Shown one piece after another: positions 32,383 through 41,768 of a stretch of 64,000 nucleotides of DNA (positions are counted from its first letter, which is position 1; each line of letters opens with the position of its first letter). Position numbers and translations under genes: made by a program. The notes under the pieces were generated by a model. The model worked only from the letters and a program-made list of their open reading frames with translations. It was not told the DNA's origin and made no database searches. Origin of the DNA: Bacteroidaceae bacterium (GTDB lineage Bacteria; Bacteroidota; Bacteroidia; Bacteroidales; Bacteroidaceae); contig JAFYNL010000027.1 of NCBI GenBank assembly GCA_017548075.1, positions 1-64,000 of the forward strand, written 5' to 3'.

Positions 32383-34104
32383 ATGAAAAGAAATATATAC
32401 AGCCTCTTTTTTATTTGCTTGCTTTGCATCATGAGTATCTGCTCTTGCACAGCGCTTGACGAGGCTCCCGACAATCGTACTGAAATCGATGCTGCCGATA
32501 AGGTAAGCAAACTGTTGACATCAGCCTATCCTTTGTCCACTCCTGCTGTTATCTGCGAATTGTCGAGCGACAATATGGTTGATGATAATGTTGTGGTTCC
32601 TGCCACTCATAATGATGCTTACTATAAGTTCCATGAGGAGGCCTATTATTGGAAAGATATAGAGGAATACTCAACTGGTGAAGATGATACTCCATATCAA
32701 GTATGGGAAGCCTACTATTCTGGTATAGCCATATGTAATCATGCTATTCAAGCAATGGAGACTATGAGCAATGACCCCGCCAATGATCCTGAACTGTCTC
32801 ATTCATGGGGCGAAGCTCATGTTTTACGTGCTTATCTTCATTTTATTCTTGTCAACGTGTTTGCTGAAGCATATAAAGATGATGCACGTAGTTCACAAGA
32901 ACGTGGTATTCCTTATGTAACTATTCCCGAGTCAACGGTAAAGGTTGATTATAGCAAATCTGAGTTTTTGCATGATGTCAAGACAACCTATGATTTGATA
33001 GAAAAGGACATCCTTGAAGGAATAGATTTAATTCAGGATTCAAAGTATCAGGTTCCAGCTTATCATTTCAACAAAAAAGCAGCCAATGCCTTTGCTGCAC
33101 GTTTCTATCTCTTTAAGCGCAATTATGAGAAGTGCTTGAAGTATGCGAACGAAGCATTGGGAGCCAATCCTCAATTGCGTAACTGGCAGGCCATCAACAA
33201 AAATACTTTGGCAACAAAGGTTAACGATTACAATGATGAAAAACTGTCTTGTAATTATCTGATTCAGTCGACTTATTCTTTGCAATGGCGTATGCATGTT
33301 GCCAGTGCTCGTTTTGCCGTTAATACGGGTGGTACATTCAAATCTTCTGATGGCAGAAGTTGGCGTGTACCTTCAGCGTTGGATGTTACTATTTGGGGTA
33401 ATGGTCCCAACTGGTCGGGAGTTCTCCCTGCCTATCAGGCAGCTGGTGTCTATATCAATGGTGCTGGACAACAATTTGGGGCTTGGCTATTCCGTCTTTA
33501 TGAGTATTTCGAATATACGGACAAGATTGCCGGAATTGGTTATGTGCATCAGTTATACCAACCCTTTACGGCTGATGAAACAATATTGTGTCGTGCAGAA
33601 GCAAAGCTTTACCTAGGAGATCGTGACGGAGCAATTCGGGACTTGGAATTGTGGACAAATTCGCATATGGTTACGAACCCGTTAACACTTGATAGAATTA
33701 GAAGCAAATACAAGCGTACGTCCGCCAATAATGATTTTGTTAGTGAACTTTATCCTCAAGAGATGGGATTTGAGAAGGTGCTGACGGGGGATGACTTGAG
33801 CGTGCTGGATTGCATCTTGCATTTCCGTCGTATTGAAACCATCCATGAAGGTCAGCGTTGGTTCGACATCAAACGCTATGGTATCAAGATATTCCATTTC
33901 TATCGTGGTCCGTTAGAAGATGAGATTCATATTGATTCTTTGACGTGGGATGACCCTCGCCGTGTACTCGAGATTCCTGATAACGTGATACAGGCAGGAT
34001 ATCCAAGCAACCGTCAGACAGGTTCTTACGGGACTTCAAGCGATGGCGGTTATTTGATGCCAGCAAACACAAACACTCATATAGAGTTATATAAGGATAA
34101 ATAA
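32383..34104 (+). CDS. SusD/RagB-family nutrient-binding lipoprotein
   Basis: A 573-residue lipoprotein, the lid of the SusC transporter. The lipoprotein signal ends CIMSICSC. SusD features include WEAYYSGIAICNHAIQAME, the TPR-like SWGEAHVLRAYLHFILVN, and the C-terminal FRRIETIHEGQRWFDIKRYG block. The start at 32383 is chosen because it places MKRN before the hydrophobic core; the in-frame ATG at 32356 directly overlaps the SusC stop. Confidence 0.92.
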   Translation: MKRNIYSLFFICLLCIMSICSCTALDEAPDNRTEIDAADKVSKLLTSAYPLSTPAVICELSSDNMVDDNVVVPATHNDAYYKFHEEAYYWKDIEEYSTGEDDTPYQVWEAYYSGIAICNHAIQAMETMSNDPANDPELSHSWGEAHVLRAYLHFILVNVFAEAYKDDARSSQERGIPYVTIPESTVKVDYSKSEFLHDVKTTYDLIEKDILEGIDLIQDSKYQVPAYHFNKKAANAFAARFYLFKRNYEKCLKYANEALGANPQLRNWQAINKNTLATKVNDYNDEKLSCNYLIQSTYSLQWRMHVASARFAVNTGGTFKSSDGRSWRVPSALDVTIWGNGPNWSGVLPAYQAAGVYINGAGQQFGAWLFRLYEYFEYTDKIAGIGYVHQLYQPFTADETILCRAEAKLYLGDRDGAIRDLELWTNSHMVTNPLTLDRIRSKYKRTSANNDFVSELYPQEMGFEKVLTGDDLSVLDCILHFRRIETIHEGQRWFDIKRYGIKIFHFYRGPLEDEIHIDSLTWDDPRRVLEIPDNVIQAGYPSNRQTGSYGTSSDGGYLMPANTNTHIELYKDK

Positions 34105-34116
34105 AACAGGGATAAG

Positions 34117-35349
34117 ATGATGATGAAAAAGTTAATATATATATTGTGTGTTGCAGTCGTTGTCATGTCTGTAAGCTCATGTAGAGACGATGGTGATTTC
34201 ACTGAATCCATTTTCGACACGACGATACCAGCAGTTGACCCGAATTCTGCGACGGCACCATTTGACCAATGGCTCTACGACAATTTCGTCGTACCATATA
34301 ATCTGGAGATTCAATACAGGTTTAATATGCCAGCATCGAAGTTGGAGTACCAGTTGGCTCCTGCTGACTATAAGAAGTCACAAATGCTTGCGTATTTTAT
34401 CAAATACCTGTTCTATGATGTTTATACTAAGTATTCTGGTGAAGAGTTCATGAAGAAATATGGACCTCGTATTATTCATTTTATCGGTTCTTCAGCATAT
34501 TCTCCAACTACGGGTACGGAAGAGTTAGGTTATGCTTCGGCTGGTGTTAAGATTACACTGATTAAGGTCAATGAAATGAAAATGTGGACACCTACGAACC
34601 CATATTCACCATCAGACATGGATGACCTCAACGAACATCAATTCCACACTATGCATCATGAGTTTTCTCATATCTTGCATCAGACCAAGTCCTATCCCGT
34701 AACTTTCGGACAGATAACTCCTGCTGATTATGACGGGCGTGACTGGCAGAAGCGGGATTCTGTGAAGTCTCATAGTCTGGGTTTCATTACTCAATATGCT
34801 TCGTCTGCTACTTATGAGGACTTTGTAGAAACCCTGTCCTGCACCATTACTGATACAGATTGCCGTTGGATGCATACTATTATTGATGCGTGTGCCAATG
34901 GTGGTGTGAAGGAAGGTGACAAGGAACGCATATATGAACTTATTGATTCATTAGAGATTGCAGGCCTTGACGATTCCGACAAGCCATGGAATAACTTTAC
35001 AATAAAGAAGGAGATTTCTGTTGATAGCGAGACTGGCGAAGAAAGTGAGCGTTTTGTACCTGACTTCCACGAGAGAGATGCCAGGGCTCATACCGAAAAC
35101 ACCGTAACCTATGAAACTGTAAAGAAATTCACTTCTTTCCGCGATTACCTTGACAATTGGGTAGAAACGGATAACAATAGCTCCACAGGAGGAATGAATG
35201 CCATTTTGAAGAAGCTTGAGATTGCTACCAAATGGTATACAGAGAAATGGGGATTGTATCTTTTCAAGATTCGTAAAGAGGTAAAGCAACGTCAAGCTCA
35301 TGTTAACGACTATGTTAGAGACGAAGTTACCATCTACGAACTTGATTAA
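34117..35349 (+). CDS. Putative zinc metallopeptidase lipoprotein of the SusCD locus
   Basis: A 410-residue lipoprotein (signal ending MSVSSC). The zinc motif is in MHHEFSHILHQ, an HExxH with both histidines and the catalytic Glu present. It resembles the Bacteroidetes family of surface metallopeptidases encoded next to SusD genes (Peptidase_Mx type). It probably cuts proteins or peptides at the cell surface before import. It lies 12 bp after the SusD gene and 15 bp before the DUF4302 gene, in the same operon. Confidence 0.8.
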   Translation: MMMKKLIYILCVAVVVMSVSSCRDDGDFTESIFDTTIPAVDPNSATAPFDQWLYDNFVVPYNLEIQYRFNMPASKLEYQLAPADYKKSQMLAYFIKYLFYDVYTKYSGEEFMKKYGPRIIHFIGSSAYSPTTGTEELGYASAGVKITLIKVNEMKMWTPTNPYSPSDMDDLNEHQFHTMHHEFSHILHQTKSYPVTFGQITPADYDGRDWQKRDSVKSHSLGFITQYASSATYEDFVETLSCTITDTDCRWMHTIIDACANGGVKEGDKERIYELIDSLEIAGLDDSDKPWNNFTIKKEISVDSETGEESERFVPDFHERDARAHTENTVTYETVKKFTSFRDYLDNWVETDNNSSTGGMNAILKKLEIATKWYTEKWGLYLFKIRKEVKQRQAHVNDYVRDEVTIYELD

Positions 35350-35364
35350 CTATAAAGGAGGATT

Positions 35365-36723
35365 ATGATGAAAAGAGATATAAGATATATTGCAATAGGT
35401 GTGGCATTGGCCTCCATTGCATTTGTTAGCTGTTCTCATTTTCAGGAGGATGATCTCTTTGATGAGAATGCTGCGTCGCGAATCACACATTTCAACAAAG
35501 AATTAAAGTCCCGTCTGGTTGCTCAAAGTAGCGATGGTAAATATGGTTGGGTGATACAATACTTTGTGGCAGGAACAGATGAAATGGATTTCGAAGGATT
35601 CAATCTTTTTGGACGTTTCTATGATAATGGTAAAGTAACGTTAGCCAGCAATCATCGTTATTTACGTAATGGTAATGCAGATAAATATACAGAGTACAGC
35701 AGCACTTATGAACTATTGAAAGAAGAAGGACCTGTATTGGCTTTCAATACATGGAATGATATACTGACGGTCTTTGTTGACCCTGTTGATCCTAGTAGTG
35801 CCCCTTCTCTTATCGTAAATGATGGTGAAGGTATGAATGGAGATCAGAATCTCGTATTCTACGGCTATGAGAAAGATAACATTGTGTTCCGTGGGCAACG
35901 TCATTCCGCAAAACTATGTTTCGTTCCATGCGATCGTCCGTGGGAAACTTATATTCGTGATACAGAGACCACGAAGAACTATATTACCAATAACACCATT
36001 ACGTCCTACTATGTTGTTTGTGGTACAGATACTCTGTATTTTAAGAACTTACGCAGTGGCATTATTACATACTGCGAACGTATCAACGATCCGCTTTCTC
36101 CAAGTACCATCAATTGTGTATTCACCCCCAATGGTTTCCGCTTGCAGCATAGAAACAGCATTGGAAATACAACGTTCCAAGAGTTTACCTTGGCACCGGA
36201 TAACACATGTCTGATGTCTGAAAACGATAGCGTTCAGGTATATGCTACGTGGGATAATTACATCATCAACCACTCTGCTGTATGGGAGATGGATCCTGAA
36301 CTGTTCACCGAAGAACAACAGTCTCTGTTCGATCAGATTGCAACGGAAATGAATACACTAAACAAGCAATGGTCTTTAAAGAGCGTTGGCATTGGCCGCT
36401 CTACTGGTAAGAATCCCGTTAATGGTTTGATTTTGACCTATTATACAAATACGGCTAAGACAAAGACCAATAATGCAGGTCTGGAACTTGCACTCTCAAA
36501 GCCACAGAGTAAACAACTGAGTATCAATTGTACAGAAGACAATGTTGTAGACAACAATTTGTCTGTCTTTACCACCCGAGGTTCTGCCGTTGAAGCCCTG
36601 TTGCGACAATTCGCTGCTACTCTCGTAGGAACCTACGATATGACTCCCAACGATTATTTCCTTCCTACGTCTGTTCATTGCACTCCAATTAGTAGTGGAA
36701 CGGCGTTCACGATAGGCAGTTAA
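35365..36723 (+). CDS. DUF4302 surface lipoprotein
   Basis: A 452-residue lipoprotein (signal ending IAFVSCSH). It fits DUF4302: KSRLVAQSSDGKYGWVIQYF near the start and a beta-rich body. Proteins of this family are found in SusCD loci with zinc metallopeptidases, as here; the biochemical role is unknown and ligand binding is the likeliest guess. A strong Shine-Dalgarno-like AAAGGAGG precedes the start, which is uncommon in this phylum. Confidence 0.72.
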   Translation: MMKRDIRYIAIGVALASIAFVSCSHFQEDDLFDENAASRITHFNKELKSRLVAQSSDGKYGWVIQYFVAGTDEMDFEGFNLFGRFYDNGKVTLASNHRYLRNGNADKYTEYSSTYELLKEEGPVLAFNTWNDILTVFVDPVDPSSAPSLIVNDGEGMNGDQNLVFYGYEKDNIVFRGQRHSAKLCFVPCDRPWETYIRDTETTKNYITNNTITSYYVVCGTDTLYFKNLRSGIITYCERINDPLSPSTINCVFTPNGFRLQHRNSIGNTTFQEFTLAPDNTCLMSENDSVQVYATWDNYIINHSAVWEMDPELFTEEQQSLFDQIATEMNTLNKQWSLKSVGIGRSTGKNPVNGLILTYYTNTAKTKTNNAGLELALSKPQSKQLSINCTEDNVVDNNLSVFTTRGSAVEALLRQFAATLVGTYDMTPNDYFLPTSVHCTPISSGTAFTIGS

Positions 36724-36766
36724 GGTAAAAGATGTTAAAGCATATTATTAATCAATTTTATAGGAT

Positions 36767-39004
36767 ATGAAAAAGATTCTACTCATTGCTATGGCTGCCA
36801 TGATGGCTAGCGTGGCTGGTGCTCAGGCACTGAATTCAAACAAAAGCGATAAGGTTTTGTCGAGTAAGCCGAAACCCGCTATGATGCAGGTGAAGAAGGA
36901 GAGTCCCATTAAGGCTGCCCCTCAGATTCACTCCAAAATGGTTACAAAGGACTTGAACGTAGGTCATGAACTCACGCTCAGTAAGAAAGCGAAGCAGTCT
37001 CTGAAAGTCACTTCGCGTGCTTCTGCGCTGAGTGCTCCCCACAAGGCTCCTGCTTTTCAAGATAAATATACTGGTATTGGCGCAAACTATGATACTGGTA
37101 TCAAGGATTATTGGACAATGACTCCTGGCACGCTTTCTGACGAGGACTCAACGCCTTGTCTCATAGATGTGCTACCTGTTCCAGAAAGTTTTGCGGAACT
37201 AGAGGCTATAGGTGTACCATACACACAAAACGAAGACAAGATAGTTATCCAGCCCACCGTTGTTGCTCAGGGCGAGGACGAAGATGGCGTATTTTATGTC
37301 ATTCTTTTCAGTGCTGTCGATGATGAAGGTTGCATTCGCTTGACCATTGGAGAAGATGGAAAGCTCACAACCTCGAAGAGTGACTATTATGTCTATGGTG
37401 CTTGGGAACAGCCCGAATACATTTGTGATGAAGATGATGAAGGTCAGGTGGAACTTGTAGGTTATCTGGGTTACTATTCCTTGTACACAAATGTGCAATA
37501 TCTTACCGATGACGAAACTCCTGTGCCAGAAGCTCGCTATGAGCCTGCTGCTACCTATCTCCACATCGGTTCTTCATCTAGTGGTTATGGATATGTTGCA
37601 AACTATGCCGTTATACCTCCTTATGCTACTATTCCATTCAAGAACCTTACAACCGACATGGCTGACTCTTGGGCATGGAGCATGGTTCAGTTGGATTATA
37701 ACAGCGAAACTAAGGATTACGATGAGGCAGAAGTTTTTACTGCCAACACAAAGGACTTCTCCATCAATACATTAGCCGAAACCTATTCGCCTGCTCAACT
37801 TACTGCTTCGTTTTCCAACGCAGTTGGCGAACCATTCCAATGGGGAATGCCATATGAATACAATGGAAATCTTAACGACCCATACATCTTTGGCGGCGAG
37901 ATGACTTCCTCGATGATTTTCTCCGATGATACGGAGGCTACCCTGACACGTGCCAATACTAAGGACTTTGGTTATTATTATTGGAGTAGCCTTGCAACCC
38001 CAGGTCTAAGCGAAGAGGATAAACAGTTCAGCACTGTGATTTCATATCAGGGCAAGCCTGCTGCTCCATTATACATTACTGGTGTTCACTTTGGGACTTA
38101 TCAGTTAGAAGCAAATGAGGACTTCAATTTGAAATGTAAAATCCAGAAGATGAGCTTCGACGAAGAAGGAAAAGTAGTGCTTGGTGATGTTCTGGCTGAG
38201 TCTGAAATTACATATGATGATATTGCCGACAAAATTGAGGATGGCTCCCTTGATTGGACGGAATTCTATGTGGAAGATGAATGGGGCATGACTGAAAGTA
38301 TTGACTATCTGTTCGTGGAGGATGAGTTTGCCGTCGTTATCGAGGGTTGGGACAATGGTACATTCAATTGCTACTCACTCATCGATGGTTGCGAATTCGG
38401 CGATGTATCCAATACATACTTTACCGTAGTTGGTGATGAAGAGCAGGCAATTTATCATTATGTCAACAACTACTTCCACCTTGACTTAGGCTTCTATGGC
38501 GGCTGGGGTTACCTGCATACTGAGGACGATACAGACTTGACCTTCCATGTAGATGGCGGCACTTCCACTATTCATGTTGACCCCATGCTTTATAGTCTTG
38601 ATGAAGAAACAGAAGAACCTACTTACAGACTCTTTATTGAGAGTATAACTGAAGAAGGTGAAGAGGTGGAAGAACTTCCTGAATGGATTACTATTGAGGT
38701 TGCCAACGAGGATTATTCTACGGACGAAGAAGGAAACTTGCTTAATGGTCTTGACTATGACATGGTAGTTAGCGTAGAACCTATTCCCGAAGGCGTAGAA
38801 AACCGTACAGCTCAGGTTGTATTCTTCCAAGAAGGAGCCAAGTTGACTGTTACTATCACACAAGACAACGAACCTGATGGCATTGGCACTGTCGTTGCTG
38901 ATACTCCCATCAAGAATAGCCGTGCTTTCAATATGGCCGGACAGCCAGTCAATCGCAACAAGGGTATTGTTGTGAAGGACGGCAAGAAGGTCCTTTTTAA
39001 ATGA
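36767..39004 (+). CDS. Large secreted protein with BACON-like domain and C-terminal tail
   Basis: A 745-residue exported protein; signal MKKILLIAMAAMMASVAGAQ. Residues ~20-90 are basic and low in complexity. The body is acidic and beta-rich without a motif I can name. Near 610-705 the pattern EELPEWITIEVAN...NRTAQVVFFQEG...TVTITQ resembles a BACON domain. The end, SRAFNMAGQPVNRNKGIVVK plus DGKKVLFK, is the shared Prevotella-type tail. The stop overlaps the start of the M6 protease (ATGA), so the two are made together and may act together. Confidence 0.65.
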   Translation: MKKILLIAMAAMMASVAGAQALNSNKSDKVLSSKPKPAMMQVKKESPIKAAPQIHSKMVTKDLNVGHELTLSKKAKQSLKVTSRASALSAPHKAPAFQDKYTGIGANYDTGIKDYWTMTPGTLSDEDSTPCLIDVLPVPESFAELEAIGVPYTQNEDKIVIQPTVVAQGEDEDGVFYVILFSAVDDEGCIRLTIGEDGKLTTSKSDYYVYGAWEQPEYICDEDDEGQVELVGYLGYYSLYTNVQYLTDDETPVPEARYEPAATYLHIGSSSSGYGYVANYAVIPPYATIPFKNLTTDMADSWAWSMVQLDYNSETKDYDEAEVFTANTKDFSINTLAETYSPAQLTASFSNAVGEPFQWGMPYEYNGNLNDPYIFGGEMTSSMIFSDDTEATLTRANTKDFGYYYWSSLATPGLSEEDKQFSTVISYQGKPAAPLYITGVHFGTYQLEANEDFNLKCKIQKMSFDEEGKVVLGDVLAESEITYDDIADKIEDGSLDWTEFYVEDEWGMTESIDYLFVEDEFAVVIEGWDNGTFNCYSLIDGCEFGDVSNTYFTVVGDEEQAIYHYVNNYFHLDLGFYGGWGYLHTEDDTDLTFHVDGGTSTIHVDPMLYSLDEETEEPTYRLFIESITEEGEEVEELPEWITIEVANEDYSTDEEGNLLNGLDYDMVVSVEPIPEGVENRTAQVVFFQEGAKLTVTITQDNEPDGIGTVVADTPIKNSRAFNMAGQPVNRNKGIVVKDGKKVLFK

Positions 39005-41556
39005 GAAGACTCACATTAACTATAATGGCGATGCTGTTAGGCGTCGCCATTTTCTATGCTCGTCCGGCTTATAGAAGCATTACGCGAGTAAGCCAACCAG
39101 ATGGCTCAACTATCGATGTCCGTCTGGTGGGCGACGAGTATCTCCATTACAATGTCACGACCGACGGCTACTCGTTGATTCGTCGTGACGATGGCGCCTT
39201 TGTCTATGCCCAGTTAAATGATAAAGGGCAGCTTGAGCCTACTACCATGCTGGCTCATGATGTCAATGAGCGCTCGACAGAAGAACGTAAGTATTTGAAA
39301 AATGTTGGACGATTGCTACCGCAGCCTACGACACAAGCGGAGCAGATGCGTAGTCAGAATCAGGTTCAACGTGCCCGAATGCTTAGCCAAAGACGCGCAG
39401 CCCTCTATGACTACTCGCAGTTCCGAGGATTGGTGTTGCTTGTGGAGTATAACGATTGCGCTTTCCGCTATAACGATTACGCTGATATCATGGAGGACAT
39501 GATTAATGCCGACAACTACACCGGAAACAATCGTACCAACATTAGTTCTTATGGGATTCGTTGCACGGGTAGCATACGCGACTACTACCGCGACAACTCT
39601 GATGGTATATTCGTTCCTACTTTCGACGTAGTGGGTCCAGTAAAGGTGGACCATAGCCAATACTATGTTAATAGTTGGGAGAATGCTACTCAACTGATGG
39701 TTGATGCATGTACAGCTGCCGATTCTTTGGTGAACTTCAGTGACTATGATGTCGATGAAGATGGTATGGTAGATATGGTCTACTTTATCTTCTCAGGATT
39801 GGGCTCATACATTCAAGGCAACGACAGCCGATTGCTGTGGCCTCATCAGTCTGACATCAGCTATGAGCGTAATGTGCGCATGGATGGTGTACGCTTGGGA
39901 CGCTATGCTTGCTCAACCGAGCTTTTCGGCACAAATGAGTGGAGCGTGCTTGAAGGTATTGGTACTATGTGCCACGAGTTCAGTCATGTGTTGGGCCTGC
40001 CTGATTTCTATGATACCGGCAATCAATACGACGGTGAGTGCGTAACTCCCGATGCATGGTCGGTAATGGCAACGGGTGCAGATCATAACTATGGACGTAC
40101 ACCATGTGGCTTTTCGCTCTTTGAACGTTATGCATTGGGCTTTGCCACGCCGCAACTTATTAGTACAGAAGGCATATTCAGCCTTGAGGCTCTCAATAAG
40201 AGCAATACAGGTTATCGGTTGAATACGCCTGTAAGGAAAGAGTTCTTCATGATAGAGAATCGCCAGAAAAGCAAATGGGATTCCGCTTTGCCTGGTCATG
40301 GAATGCTCATCTTCCGAGTGGACTCTACTAATAATGGAGTTTGGAATTACAATTCCGTGAATGATAATCCTGACCATCCTTACTACGAACTGCTTCGTGC
40401 AGGTGGCGTGAAGTCGGATGGATACAGTGTCTCTGCAGCTTCTTCTAGTGATCCATTCCCTGGTTCGCAACGTGTGACGACCATTAACAATGACACTTCG
40501 CCGAATTTGAAGACCTGGACGGGGAAGAAACCTAATTTCCTGGGGCTTCGCAACATCAACGAGAGGAATGGAATTATTACTTTTGAGACATATAACGTGA
40601 ACATCCTCACATCCATAAGTTTCCCTAGTGATAGTTATAAACTTAGTGTAGGCACTCAGTTGCAACTCACTACTATTGCGGAGCCAGAGTCTGCCTCCTC
40701 CTATGAACTCAACTTTGTCAGCGACAATGATTCGGTGGCTACTGTTGATGACGAGGGTTTGGTGACTGCATTAAACGAGGGTGTTGCTAATATCACGGCC
40801 ATTGCAAATGATAGTATCACTGCAACTTGTACTGTGACAGTGACTCTGCTCAACGAGGTTCCAGACATTGCTTCGTTCCTTGCTATGGATGAGGGAGATG
40901 ATGCTCTTCTTTTGTTGACCGATGCACAAGTGCTCTATGTCTTTAACGACGAGATCTATCTGCGTGATGCAACTGGTAGCATAATTCTCAAAGGAACGGG
41001 TCTCAGTGTCAGTAAGTATGATGTGCTTAACGGAAACATACTTGGTAAGTTGAGTTATAACAATCTTATGCCGCAACTTATACCTGCCGACGGCGAATTG
41101 ACTACGCAGGATATCTCCATCAGTAGTGGCGAGACACCTCTGCCCAAGGAAATCTTTGGCGACGAACTTACTGCTGATCGTTATGCCGATATGGTTCTTG
41201 TGAAAGGATTGACGTTGGTTCGCGATGGTGGCATTTTTGCTGTTATTGATGACCGTCGAGTGCGTCTTTGGAACAAGTTCCAGATTAAATCGCCCAAGAT
41301 TAGCTTGCCTTCGAACATTGTTGGCAAGTTTTATGATGTTACTGCCATCTATGGCACTGACGTAATTAATGGCGAAGTTGTTGATGAACTTTATGTGCTT
41401 AGTTCGCCTGTGGAAGGCGAAGATCCTGATGCTATCAGCGCTCCTCTGGCGCAAGAGCCTTCCTCGCAAGCCCTTTATAACTTATATGGGCAGAAGGTTG
41501 GCAAGTACTACAAGGGCATTGTGGTAAAGAGCGGACATAAGTTCATTCAGAAGTAA
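39001..41556 (+). CDS. Secreted M6-type metalloprotease with Big_2-like domain
   Basis: An 851-residue exported protein. The zinc site is MCHEFSHVLGLPDFYD, an HExxH extended to HEFSHVLGLPD as in M6 (immune inhibitor A-like) proteases, followed by DAWSVMATGADHNYG. A bacterial Ig-like (Big_2) segment with SDNDSVATVDDEGLVTALNE comes at about 540-615, then a beta-rich region. The end ALYNLYGQKVGKYYKGIVVK matches the shared tail. It probably digests extracellular protein, supplying peptides to the SusCD importer upstream. Confidence 0.85.
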   Translation: MRRLTLTIMAMLLGVAIFYARPAYRSITRVSQPDGSTIDVRLVGDEYLHYNVTTDGYSLIRRDDGAFVYAQLNDKGQLEPTTMLAHDVNERSTEERKYLKNVGRLLPQPTTQAEQMRSQNQVQRARMLSQRRAALYDYSQFRGLVLLVEYNDCAFRYNDYADIMEDMINADNYTGNNRTNISSYGIRCTGSIRDYYRDNSDGIFVPTFDVVGPVKVDHSQYYVNSWENATQLMVDACTAADSLVNFSDYDVDEDGMVDMVYFIFSGLGSYIQGNDSRLLWPHQSDISYERNVRMDGVRLGRYACSTELFGTNEWSVLEGIGTMCHEFSHVLGLPDFYDTGNQYDGECVTPDAWSVMATGADHNYGRTPCGFSLFERYALGFATPQLISTEGIFSLEALNKSNTGYRLNTPVRKEFFMIENRQKSKWDSALPGHGMLIFRVDSTNNGVWNYNSVNDNPDHPYYELLRAGGVKSDGYSVSAASSSDPFPGSQRVTTINNDTSPNLKTWTGKKPNFLGLRNINERNGIITFETYNVNILTSISFPSDSYKLSVGTQLQLTTIAEPESASSYELNFVSDNDSVATVDDEGLVTALNEGVANITAIANDSITATCTVTVTLLNEVPDIASFLAMDEGDDALLLLTDAQVLYVFNDEIYLRDATGSIILKGTGLSVSKYDVLNGNILGKLSYNNLMPQLIPADGELTTQDISISSGETPLPKEIFGDELTADRYADMVLVKGLTLVRDGGIFAVIDDRRVRLWNKFQIKSPKISLPSNIVGKFYDVTAIYGTDVINGEVVDELYVLSSPVEGEDPDAISAPLAQEPSSQALYNLYGQKVGKYYKGIVVKSGHKFIQK

Positions 41557-41586
41557 AAAAAAGATCTGCAGTGAAGTTTGTAAAGA

Positions 41587-41706
41587 TCACGTGTGAAGTT
41601 TGCAAAGTTCACACGTGAAGATGAGCAACTTCACGTGTGTTGTTTGAGAACTTAACGTGCTTAGTTGGCAAACTTAACGTGTCTAGTTGACCAACTAGAC
41701 GTGCCT
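41587..41706. repeat. 22-bp phased dyad repeat, locus C (6 units, TCAC variants)
   Basis: Units begin at 41587 (TCACGTGTGA), 41609 (TCACACGTGA), 41631, 41653 (TAACGTGCTT), 41675 and 41697, all 22 bp apart. The first two are exact reverse complements of each other. The spacer AGTTTGCAAAGT is nearly palindromic. It fills the gap between the M6 protease and the convergent ppiD gene, and its last unit touches the terminator. Confidence 0.88.
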
Positions 41707-41713
41707 AATAAGA

Positions 41714-41748
41714 AAAGCCCCCTGCAAGCGTTTGCTGCAAGGGGCTTT
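41714..41748. terminator. Bidirectional terminator between convergent genes
   Basis: AAAGCCCC-C-TGCA pairs with TGCA-A-GGGGCTTT. Stem ends are A/T rich on both sides, so it can serve both the M6 protease gene and ppiD. Confidence 0.85.
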
Positions 41749-41768
41749 CGTTTGTGTAAGATTCTTCT

